A DNA stretch of 60,212 bases, from NCBI GenBank assembly GCA_964370675.1, contig CAYJKC010000009.1:1-60212 (forward strand), written 5' to 3'. The stretch comes from CAYJAD01 sp964370675. GTDB taxonomy: Bacteria; Desulfobacterota; Desulfovibrionia; Desulfovibrionales; Desulfovibrionaceae. Position 1 is the stretch's first letter; each line of letters opens with the position of its first letter. The translations under genes and the position numbers were made by a program. The notes under the pieces were generated by a model. It saw nothing but the letters and a program-made list of their open reading frames with translations. It did not search any database and was not told where the DNA came from. Shown here piece by piece: positions 53,592 to 60,212 of this stretch.

Positions 53592-53619
53592 AAAAAACCC
53601 CGCGAAAGCGGGGTTTTTT
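53592..53619. terminator. Bidirectional intrinsic terminator
   Basis: A perfect 12-bp stem, AAAAAACCCCGC (53592-53603) with GCGGGGTTTTTT (53608-53619), closes a GAAA tetraloop and has U-runs in both directions. It separates the convergent 53074 gene and adk. Confidence 0.96.
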
Positions 53620-53639
53620 GTGAGTTATGGGCTAAGAAT

Positions 53640-54311
53640 CTAGCTGAGTTTACTTAGTAAGGTATCTTTAATGCTGTCAATGCTACCTTCGCCATCTAAT
53701 TCAATATATTTTGTTGAACCTTTACTGGCTAAGTCTTTATAAAAATAAGCTGCTGCAAGAGTTCCATCTACTGTGTTGTAGTAGATGTCGTGACGCTTGT
53801 TAATTGCATCTTCATCTTGGTCGTCGGAGCGAGCAGAAAGTTCACCATCGCACACACGACATACTTCACCATTAGGTTTAATGGCATCAATAAAAATATT
53901 GTTGGGGTGATTGTTGTTATTTTTACATAGGCGGCGGCCCATAATGCGATTTTTTGCAATTTCACGTGGAAGTAAGATTTCAATAACATAATCTAGGGCT
54001 ATATTTTCGCTTTGTAATGCTTCCCAAAGTTTTTGGGCTTGCACGGTGTTACGAGGGAAACCATCTAAAAGCCAGCCATTTTGACCCTTGCTTTTTAAGG
54101 TTTCAAGTACCATGGGTATGGTAATATCGTCTGGTACTAGGTCGCCTCTATCAATATATTCTTTAGCTTTTTTACCAAGTTCGGTTCCTCCGCCAATGTG
54201 TTCGCGAAAGATTGCACCGGACTCAATATGTGCTAAATTGTATTTGTCTTTAACCAAGTCGCCTTGGGTTCCTTTACCACTGCCATTTGGTCCAAAAATA
54301 AGAATATTCAC
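53640..54311 (-). CDS. adk: Adenylate kinase
   Basis: Interconverts AMP, ADP and ATP. The 223-residue protein has the P-loop GPNGSGKGTQ at 7-16, LDGFPRN near 83 and GRRLCKNNNN in the lid. The lid carries Cys at that position and the pair CRVC, consistent with a zinc-binding lid. The start codon is GTG at 54311, 8 nt after AGGAGG. The lid sequence is longer and more Asn-rich than in E. coli. Confidence 0.95.
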   Translation of the reverse strand: MNILIFGPNGSGKGTQGDLVKDKYNLAHIESGAIFREHIGGGTELGKKAKEYIDRGDLVPDDITIPMVLETLKSKGQNGWLLDGFPRNTVQAQKLWEALQSENIALDYVIEILLPREIAKNRIMGRRLCKNNNNHPNNIFIDAIKPNGEVCRVCDGELSARSDDQDEDAINKRHDIYYNTVDGTLAAAYFYKDLASKGSTKYIELDGEGSIDSIKDTLLSKLS

Positions 54312-54453
54312 CGAGTAAACCTCCTAAAGTATTGCTAATACAATAAAAATATGTCTATAGATACATTCTATAAGCGCATATTTTTATTCGTGAAAAATAT
54401 CACTTGCTCTGTGCAATATACGTTTTTTTGTTTTTTTTGTCAATGTGCATTTC

Positions 54454-55158
54454 TTAAAATGCTTGACCACCAAAGCCTTTTTGTCTGTGGTGCATGGCCC
54501 AACGAGCAACCTTAGCTCCCATGTCGTAACCAAGAGAGCGTGCGGTAAGGCCTACAGGATCGGCAGGCATGCGTGCTTGAACTCCTACAAGGTAATAATC
54601 TATGGCTTGCTGTTTATCAATGCTTCCACCTTGACCCATGGACCATAGCAAAGTGCCAGTGGCTACTTCGTAAAGTTCCATTTGTATAGAAACTTGCGAA
54701 TCGCCAACAGTTCCACCGTCAAGATAGTGAGTTATATATCCGCCTACTAATATATTCGCTCCACGCGCGCGCGCTAAAGCAAGGGCATCTTCAACGCGGT
54801 GTGGTACTAGCCTGTCATCATATTCAAGGGCAGCAAATCCACGTTGTGCAAGCCACACTTGCCATAATTGCCTGCTAAGGGCGCGGCTTATGCTTAGGTG
54901 TTGTGAAATATTTTGGGTTACGCGCAGCGGTACGAATAGTCCACGTAGTTCTTCAGCTGGAGCAATATTAGGCTGCACATAAACTCGTATGGGGCTAACA
55001 TTGACAGCAGCATCGTATGTCATATGATATGGAGTTGCCATTTCCCCATGCGTACTTGAGGATAAATTATTTCCAAAGCAACCTGTAAGACCAAATATTG
55101 AAACTATCATAGTTGCTAAAACTAAATATTTAACTATGTGTGAGTGATATGTTTTCAT
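54454..55158 (-). CDS. Predicted lipoprotein
   Basis: A 234-residue precursor with a lipoprotein signal; LTGC places the lipidated Cys near residue 27. The mature part has RVYVQPNIAPAEELRGLFVP, an RGFAALEY segment and ANILVGGYITHYLDGG. This recalls outer-membrane lipoproteins of the CsgG/FlgO kind, but no family is assigned. It overlaps the previous gene by 4 nt (ATGA). Confidence 0.82.
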   Translation of the reverse strand: MKTYHSHIVKYLVLATMIVSIFGLTGCFGNNLSSSTHGEMATPYHMTYDAAVNVSPIRVYVQPNIAPAEELRGLFVPLRVTQNISQHLSISRALSRQLWQVWLAQRGFAALEYDDRLVPHRVEDALALARARGANILVGGYITHYLDGGTVGDSQVSIQMELYEVATGTLLWSMGQGGSIDKQQAIDYYLVGVQARMPADPVGLTARSLGYDMGAKVARWAMHHRQKGFGGQAF

Positions 55159-55499
55159 TGTATCCTCGTAGTTGGGGCATCTGTGCTCTGTATGGATGTT
55201 AGCAATTTTTCTTGTGAGCGTTGCAAATTATAATAAAGCGAAACTCGTTTATGGGCTGACAGATTTCTAAAAGATGTATTTTCTGTCAGATTAATGAGTT
55301 TTTCCATTTCTCTTTGTAAAGTTTGCAAATATTGTGCCTCATTATGGGACATGTGCCCCCTACAAAGTGACATTTGTATCAATTGCGATAAATCTTCGGC
55401 CATGTTTTTAATGCAAGCAGGATTAATAATAGTGGCATAACGATGACGATTACGTGCTTCTTGCCATAGGCGGCGTAAGTATGAAAAAAATTTCTTCAT
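55155..55499 (-). CDS. Small hypothetical protein
   Basis: A 114-residue basic protein, mostly helical, with no membrane segment. LQREMEKLINLTENTSFRNL forms part of a likely coiled coil. It lies between a Yip1-type membrane protein and a lipoprotein and overlaps the latter by 4 nt. No family recognised. Confidence 0.7.
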   Translation of the reverse strand: MKKFFSYLRRLWQEARNRHRYATIINPACIKNMAEDLSQLIQMSLCRGHMSHNEAQYLQTLQREMEKLINLTENTSFRNLSAHKRVSLYYNLQRSQEKLLTSIQSTDAPTTRIQ

Positions 55500-55527
55500 A
55501 TGTTAAACCACATGATAATAAAAAATA

Positions 55528-56496
55528 TTATGCTACAGAACCAACCAATGCCACAAAGGATAAAATACCTAAGATATAAAGAGGGGCCACTCCACAAATG
55601 GTTTGCGACCAAGAAAGGCGCATGGCATAGCGACACCCAATGATAATGCACGCAAGGCTCCAAATAAAGCCCACAATGGTGCCAATGGCAGGAATTACGG
55701 CTAAAAGCAATGGGGCAGAGCCATAGGCTATCACTTGAAAAATAAGTGAAAAATTTGCATGGGTCTTAGCCACCAGCTTAAACATGGTAAAATAAAATAA
55801 TGAGCCAAAAAATATTTCTATGGTAGACATGGCTGTGCCTAGAAGTATAGCCAATAAAAAGTCAGATTGTGGGGTTAATAAGTTTAATATGGTTTGTAAT
55901 TCTGGATCATTGGCGGCAGACGGCTCTAAGCTAGTGCTTAAAACACCACCCCAAAAGTATTCTATGCTAATTTGTAATACGCGCACAATTAGATAAAAAA
56001 GCATAATATGGGTGCGAGAAGTTTGGGGCATAAGACCTGAAAAAAAACGCGAGGGTGCAAATAAAACCCAAATTACTGTTTGATAGAATGATGTAAAATA
56101 ACCGTTTTGACTAGCATATTCCCATGGGTTAGCAATGGCAAAGCTTTCTTCCTTGGCCTGCTCGGCATATGCAGCGGCAGCTTTTTGACGATCTTCAAAG
56201 CTTATTTCTTCATCATTAATGTCTTGCTTATGGTCAGTTGTCTGCTCATGATTAGCCTGTTCTTGAACAGGTTCTGTGTCGTGACTTTGAGTATATAGTT
56301 GGTCATTAGAAGACGGTATGTGTGCACCCTGTGGAACAGCATTATCAGAGTAGATAACTGCATCACCCATGACATCTTCGCGTGTTACTCTAAAGCGATG
56401 CTGGCATTGAGGGCAAGTGGCCATAACTGAAGTAGCTGGCAGCTTATCTGCTGAGATGGTGCGTGTAAATTCACATTGAGGACAAACAATTTTCAT
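55528..56496 (-). CDS. Zinc-ribbon plus Yip1-type membrane protein
   Basis: A 322-residue protein. The N-terminus is an MJ0042-type zinc ribbon (CPQC near 5-8, CPQC near 28-31, KIVCPQCEFTRTISADKLP). A disordered acidic linker (about 45-130) follows. The C-terminal 190 residues are a YIP1-like membrane domain with five hydrophobic segments. Substrate or partner is unknown. First gene of a three-gene operon with the 55155 and 54454 genes. Confidence 0.85.
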   Translation of the reverse strand: MKIVCPQCEFTRTISADKLPATSVMATCPQCQHRFRVTREDVMGDAVIYSDNAVPQGAHIPSSNDQLYTQSHDTEPVQEQANHEQTTDHKQDINDEEISFEDRQKAAAAYAEQAKEESFAIANPWEYASQNGYFTSFYQTVIWVLFAPSRFFSGLMPQTSRTHIMLFYLIVRVLQISIEYFWGGVLSTSLEPSAANDPELQTILNLLTPQSDFLLAILLGTAMSTIEIFFGSLFYFTMFKLVAKTHANFSLIFQVIAYGSAPLLLAVIPAIGTIVGFIWSLACIIIGCRYAMRLSWSQTICGVAPLYILGILSFVALVGSVA

Positions 56497-56683
56497 ATAG
56501 GGGTTGCTCCATGGGGCTTTGGAAAAATATAAAATATTATGACAAATCTTAGCATATTTGTTTAAAATAATTTTTATTTTAACGTGTTATCTGTTTTTAA
56601 AATCAAATTTTTTCTGCATATAATACACTTTTTAAGGCTTTGAAATTTTGTTGTGCATATTTAATTGATATATGTACTAAATC

Positions 56684-57850
56684 TTAACTTGGCAACTGAA
56701 AAATATGCTGACTTACATCTTGATGTGTCCATGTATCAAAAAAACTGCGTTCAAGGCGTGGGTAGGCTTGGCTTAATTTATGTTCAACATGCCCTGCGGC
56801 ACTAAATGTAGCAAGCCTTTGACGAAGCTCTTGCTTATTTTTATAGATATGGCTGTAATGTAAAATGGGAATATGTGGTGCAAGAAAAAAATTGCATGTT
56901 AAACCCGCTACTTTTTCATGCACACTGCCCACAAAATGCACATTTTCTCCCAAGGGAAATAAGCGTAATTGTATATCTGGCCAAAGCCCATGTCCCATGC
57001 GCACGTGTTGCTCATCGCCTTCAAAGGTCATACGTGGAAAATATACACCAATATCTGACTGATTTGCTAAATATAATAATTGTTCCCAGCTTTGTGGTGT
57101 AAGGCGTTCATCTGCATCTAAATAAAGGATCCAATTACCAGTACAATTATCAAGCATGGCATTGCGTTGAGCTGCAAAATCACTATTTAGATCGCGTGAA
57201 AAATGTTGCACCTTGGTCGCGCAATTCCATGTGGAATCAGGTATTGCACCATCCCATATGACCACCACTTCATGAACCCAAGCCGGAATTTGCGCAAAAA
57301 AATTGTTCAAATGAGCTTCACAAGGGTGGGCGATAAGCCCCACTGAAAGCTTTAGACTTGTAGATTGACGTGGTATGACTGGCATGGCTTGACAACCTAA
57401 AAATAATTTACGCCAAGTTGTTAAAGTCTTACTGCGTTGCTTTGGGGGTGTAGCCCATTGAATAGTGGAGTTATAAGGCTTTGGTCCATTTTTAAGCATG
57501 AGGCTAGTTAGAAAGTATAATGCCCATGGTGATGTATCGGCTAATAAATGAAGATTTGGTGGTAATGGGGCAAATTGTTCTAAAAAGGCACGTGTTAGGT
57601 TTAGGTCACTTTCAATAACAAGAATTTGCGCTGTTTTGTTAGTGGATAAAGCCTTAGATAAATCAAGACTTAGATTGTTACAGCCAAGCACAATGTACCA
57701 ATCTCGATCTTGCCCATGCTCTAATAGACGTAATATATTTTTTTGATTGTGCTTGTCTGGCATGTAGCTATGGGCAGGGATGTGAGAGTCCACTGCCCAA
57801 GCTAAAACTTCTTGAGTGTAAATATGCCAAGGGGTTAATAGCTTTGACAT
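56684..57850 (-). CDS. Family 2 glycosyltransferase
   Basis: A 388-residue protein. The N-terminal 165 residues are unlike known GT domains (DWYIVLGCNNLSLDL), and the GT-A domain begins near 168 (LKLSVGLIAHPCEAHLNNFF). It contains GNWILYLDADERLT, the DxD-type motif, and GSVHEKVAGL. It resembles glycan transferases that use NDP-sugars. It lies 16 nt after the OsmC-type gene. The acceptor is unknown. Confidence 0.86.
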   Translation of the reverse strand: MSKLLTPWHIYTQEVLAWAVDSHIPAHSYMPDKHNQKNILRLLEHGQDRDWYIVLGCNNLSLDLSKALSTNKTAQILVIESDLNLTRAFLEQFAPLPPNLHLLADTSPWALYFLTSLMLKNGPKPYNSTIQWATPPKQRSKTLTTWRKLFLGCQAMPVIPRQSTSLKLSVGLIAHPCEAHLNNFFAQIPAWVHEVVVIWDGAIPDSTWNCATKVQHFSRDLNSDFAAQRNAMLDNCTGNWILYLDADERLTPQSWEQLLYLANQSDIGVYFPRMTFEGDEQHVRMGHGLWPDIQLRLFPLGENVHFVGSVHEKVAGLTCNFFLAPHIPILHYSHIYKNKQELRQRLATFSAAGHVEHKLSQAYPRLERSFFDTWTHQDVSQHIFQLPS

Positions 57851-57866
57851 ATGATTTTGCCTAATC

Positions 57867-58274
57867 TTAAAGCCAAATAAACTTAAAATCCTGCACTACT
57901 TCTGGCGCTAGGCTTTTATGCACGGGGCAAGCATGAGCTGCTTTTTCCATAAGCATTTTATCCTTGTCGCTAAAGTTATTGGCAGGCATGGTAAAAATGA
58001 CTTCAATGCGTGCAATGCGTCTTGGGCTTGAAGACATTTCCTTAGTAATGCTCATGGTGGCACCGGTAATGTCGAGATTATATTTTTCAGCGTGTAGTCC
58101 GATGATGGTAAGGGCGCAGGCTCCAAGCGAAGTTACTGTTAAATCTGTGGGTGAAAAGGCACGCCCTTGACCTCCATTGTCAGTAGGGGCATCGGTTATA
58201 ATGGTTGTGCCGCTTTGCTCATGTGTAGCAGATACGCGTAGATTGCCTAAATATTCAGCTGTAACAGTTGCCAT
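57867..58274 (-). CDS. OsmC-family peroxiredoxin-like protein
   Basis: A 135-residue OsmC/Ohr-fold protein. The two redox cysteines lie in TSLGACALT (near 53) and AAHACPVHKSL (near 114). Family proteins reduce organic hydroperoxides using thiols. Placed upstream of a glycosyltransferase gene, which may be chance. Confidence 0.9.
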   Translation of the reverse strand: MATVTAEYLGNLRVSATHEQSGTTIITDAPTDNGGQGRAFSPTDLTVTSLGACALTIIGLHAEKYNLDITGATMSITKEMSSSPRRIARIEVIFTMPANNFSDKDKMLMEKAAHACPVHKSLAPEVVQDFKFIWL

Positions 58275-58298
58275 AATTTTCTCCTAATAATCTGTGTG

Positions 58299-59714
58299 TT
58301 AAATTGTGTTAACAATTTTTTTGCGCCAATTATGCGCAAGGTGAATAAAATTCTCTGCCCACCAAGGGCAACTTGGCGCGTAAATATGCATGTATGATGC
58401 AAATGTATTATGCAAACACAAGCCATCTTGCTTGTGTACCATGCCTGTCCCTTTTTGCAAATCTAGGCATAATAACTTTTCAAGGACATTGTTTTGTGCA
58501 TTTTGATCTGAAGGCAAGCAGCAAGAGTAATGAAATTCATGCCCACGTAGTTCAAGCCCTTGTGAATGAAAAGGATTGCTTGATGTGACCTTTGCCTTAA
58601 CATAACCAAGCCCTTGAGGACGTTTATGAAACTCAGCAATGGCAGGAAAAACTCCAGACATAGGATAGGTTTTGCCTTGTCTAACTATGGCAGATGCTAA
58701 AACCATAAAACCGCCACACTCAGCGTAAATGGGCATGTTGCTATCGGATAATTTTTTTAATACCTTTAAATGCGGTGATGCGCTTAATTGTTCTAAAAAT
58801 TCTTCAGGGTAGCCACCACCAAGGTAAATACCATCAATATCGCTTGGCCATGGCTTAGTATCCAGCAGTGATAGAGGGATAAGTTTTGCCCCAGCTCGGC
58901 GTAAAGATTCTAAATTCTCTTCATAATAAAACCACAAAGACTCATCAAGTATATAACCAATGCGAACATTTAATGGATTTTTAGATTGCTCAGGCCAAAA
59001 TTTTGCAACTCTTGGTATGGGGGGAGCTGATTTTGCAATGGACAAAATATGCTGTAAATTACAGTGGGTGGAAACAAATTGAGCTAAGTTCTCTATGATA
59101 ACATTGGCATCTTGTTCTCTGGCATCGTTTAGCCCCATATGGCGCTCTGGCAAGGGATTATCTGCTAAGCGCGGTAATGCTCCAAGAACAGGTATATCTG
59201 TATAATATTCAATGGATTTTTGCACTATATCACCATGGCGCATGGAACCAACTTGGTTTAAAATAACGCCAGCTATGTGTAAATCTTTTTCAAAATTCAT
59301 TATGCCCGATAAAACCGCTGCTGCAGTACGGGTCATCTTTGTCACATCTAATGATATAATTACTGGGGTGTTGAATATACGTGCAAGTTCAGCACTTGAG
59401 CAGGTGCCATTAATATCTTGACCGTCAAAAAGCCCGCGATTACCTTCAATAATGCTTAAAGTAAAGTTATCTTGTTTTAAACTATGAACAAATAATGATT
59501 GTAAGGCATTGGACTCTAAAAAGTATGGGTCAAGGTTTGTGCAAGGCCTTTTTGCTGCTAAGTTTAACCAGCGTGCATCAATATAATCTGGTCCCTTTTT
59601 ATATGGTTTTACATTAAGACCGTCATTATGAAGTGCACGGCAAAGCCCTAGCGATAGCAAGGTTTTGCCAGACCCGCCCGATAGACCTGAAATTAATATG
59701 CGTGGAATATTCAT
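58299..59714 (-). CDS. cbiA: Cobyrinate a,c-diamide synthase
   Basis: Amidates cobyrinate at a and c with glutamine and ATP. An N-terminal P-loop kinase-like domain (ISGLSGGSGKTLLSLGL) and a C-terminal class I amidotransferase domain (from about 240) with the Cys in IYAECGGFMVLA. Its place after dsrD is conserved in Desulfovibrio; siroheme amidation in sulfite reductase was suggested for this neighbour. I chose the ATG at 59714; 59720 is also possible. Neither has a ribosome-binding site, because a terminator sits there. Confidence 0.92.
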   Translation of the reverse strand: MNIPRILISGLSGGSGKTLLSLGLCRALHNDGLNVKPYKKGPDYIDARWLNLAAKRPCTNLDPYFLESNALQSLFVHSLKQDNFTLSIIEGNRGLFDGQDINGTCSSAELARIFNTPVIISLDVTKMTRTAAAVLSGIMNFEKDLHIAGVILNQVGSMRHGDIVQKSIEYYTDIPVLGALPRLADNPLPERHMGLNDAREQDANVIIENLAQFVSTHCNLQHILSIAKSAPPIPRVAKFWPEQSKNPLNVRIGYILDESLWFYYEENLESLRRAGAKLIPLSLLDTKPWPSDIDGIYLGGGYPEEFLEQLSASPHLKVLKKLSDSNMPIYAECGGFMVLASAIVRQGKTYPMSGVFPAIAEFHKRPQGLGYVKAKVTSSNPFHSQGLELRGHEFHYSCCLPSDQNAQNNVLEKLLCLDLQKGTGMVHKQDGLCLHNTFASYMHIYAPSCPWWAENFIHLAHNWRKKIVNTI

Positions 59715-59720
59715 AAGCAT

Positions 59721-59748
59721 AAAAAAGGACAAGGCATTGCCTTGTCCT
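59721..59748 (-). terminator. Intrinsic terminator between dsrD and cbiA
   Basis: A perfect 10-bp stem (AGGACAAGGC and GCCTTGTCCT) closes a 3-nt loop and is followed on the minus strand by TTTTTT. The U-run runs directly into the candidate cbiA start codons (59720, 59714). The 5' arm contains AGGA. Confidence 0.9.
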
Positions 59749-59819
59749 ACAAAAATATTCTATGTATTTGTTACTTAATAGCAAAAAGTGCTTTAAGAAA
59801 ATTACATAGTGTGCAGGGT

Positions 59820-60056
59820 TTAGCTTTCGCCTTCGGCAGCAGATTGCTTGCCAGCACCCTTAAGGCCGTACATGGTAGTAGAACCAGAGGACCAGAACTC
59901 AAGAACTTCTTCGTTAACAAGCTTGGTCAAAATCTTTTTTACGTCGCGAGGACCCTTGCCTTCAAAAAGGGGCAAAAAGTCTTGGAAGTAAAATTTAGAT
60001 TTACTAGCGGCTTTGCTTTGAAGAAATTCAACAACAATGTCTTTTTCACTACTCAT
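59820..60056 (-). CDS. dsrD: Dissimilatory sulfite reductase-associated protein DsrD
   Basis: A 78-residue winged-helix protein found beside dsrAB in sulfate and sulfite reducers. It acts as an activator of sulfite reduction by DsrAB in vitro. The sequence EKDIVVEFLQSKAASKSKFY, then DVKKILTKLVNEEVLEFWSS, is characteristic. AGGAG lies upstream of the ATG. A 26-bp palindrome separates it from dsrB. Confidence 0.95.
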   Translation of the reverse strand: MSSEKDIVVEFLQSKAASKSKFYFQDFLPLFEGKGPRDVKKILTKLVNEEVLEFWSSGSTTMYGLKGAGKQSAAEGES

Positions 60057-60069
60057 TATAATCTCCTAA

Positions 60070-60095
60070 TTCGGCGGCGCATATGCGCCGCCGAA
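60070..60095. other. Perfect GC-rich palindrome between dsrB and dsrD
   Basis: A 26-bp perfect palindrome with half-site TTCGGCGGCGCAT. No U-run follows. In the dsr transcript it forms a very stable hairpin after the dsrB stop and 14 nt before dsrD, likely to protect the dsrAB mRNA from 3' decay. It stands out against AT-rich surroundings. Confidence 0.8.
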
Positions 60096-60111
60096 AAGTA
60101 GTTCGCGAGTC

Positions 60112-60212
60112 CTAGAACTTAAATTGGGTGCTTTGACGCCAAGTGTAGTAAGCAGGATCGCGGAAGTCGTCAATAAGGTGGTGGGTGAACTCAAGGCCAG
60201 TCTTCTTAAAGA
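60112..60212 (-). CDS. dsrB: Dissimilatory sulfite reductase subunit beta, C-terminal end (start outside window)
   Basis: The last 32 codons run from the window edge to the TAG at 60112-60114 and include FTHHLIDDFRDPAYYTW and the ending QSTQFKF. This ending is characteristic of DsrB. DsrAB reduces sulfite in the cytoplasm. The rest of the gene lies to the right. Confidence 0.9.
   Translation of the reverse strand, partial: FKKTGLEFTHHLIDDFRDPAYYTWRQSTQFKF

Overview
The window is AT-rich chromosomal DNA of a sulfite/sulfate-reducing bacterium, most likely in or near the Desulfovibrionaceae. At the right edge, dsrB (C-terminus only), dsrD and a cbiA-type cobyrinate amidase lie in that order. 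The aromatic amino-acid operon uses the ADH-synthase/dehydroquinate-synthase-II entry known from archaea and Desulfovibrio. I cannot name a species. No prophage, transposase, CRISPR array or defence island was seen. Genes are dense and often overlap by 4 nt, so co-transcription is common.

Layout. 1-600: the 3' end of an unidentified gene, a terminator and tRNA-Ser(CGA). 0.7-5.7 kb (-): a complete branched-chain amino-acid ABC importer (livKHMGF), with a terminator between livK and livH. 6-12.7 kb: der, an RluA-family pseudouridine synthase, a HAD phosphatase, an Asp/Glu racemase, and a MerR regulator divergent from a MATE exporter. 13-14.4 kb: a small conserved protein and a lone amino-acid-binding protein. 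14.56-19.9 kb (+): the aromatic operon (ADH synthase, DHQ synthase II, pheA, aroA, tyrA). It is preceded by an apparent Phe/Tyr attenuator with a 31-residue leader peptide. 20.1-29.3 kb (+): guaB, guaA, tatB, tatC, hisB, a lipoprotein, hisA, a membrane protein, cobU and a secreted protein. 29.5-35.7 kb (-): a DapF-fold racemase resembling CntK histidine racemase, a 1017-residue PHP-like membrane protein, cbiD and cbiET. 35.9-39.4 kb (+): VWA-OmpA protein, a small exported protein, a glycosyltransferase and TatD. 39.4-49.3 kb (-): a FAD/Fe-S dehydrogenase, bioB, fused bioDA and a sodium:solute symporter, with CYTH and PaaK-type genes upstream. 49.5-52.8 kb (-): a candidate structured RNA, TPR protein, cmk, hisC and a universal stress protein. 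53-60.2 kb: a protein with a sigma-54-type promoter, adk, envelope proteins, a glycosyltransferase, OsmC protein, cbiA, dsrD and dsrB.

How the genes work together. Cobalamin genes are dispersed (cobU, cbiD, cbiET, cbiA), and cbiA is tied to the dsr cluster. The aromatic operon makes chorismate precursors, Phe and Tyr. No trp genes follow tyrA. Biotin genes share an operon with a candidate vitamin or precursor transporter.

The most interesting items are the Phe/Tyr attenuator, the racemase/PHP-membrane/cbiD/cbiET operon, the symporter in the biotin operon, a MITE-like family of terminal-inverted-repeat elements (three copies), the structured RNA candidate at 49.5-49.7 kb, and the terminator that sits where the cbiA ribosome-binding site should be.
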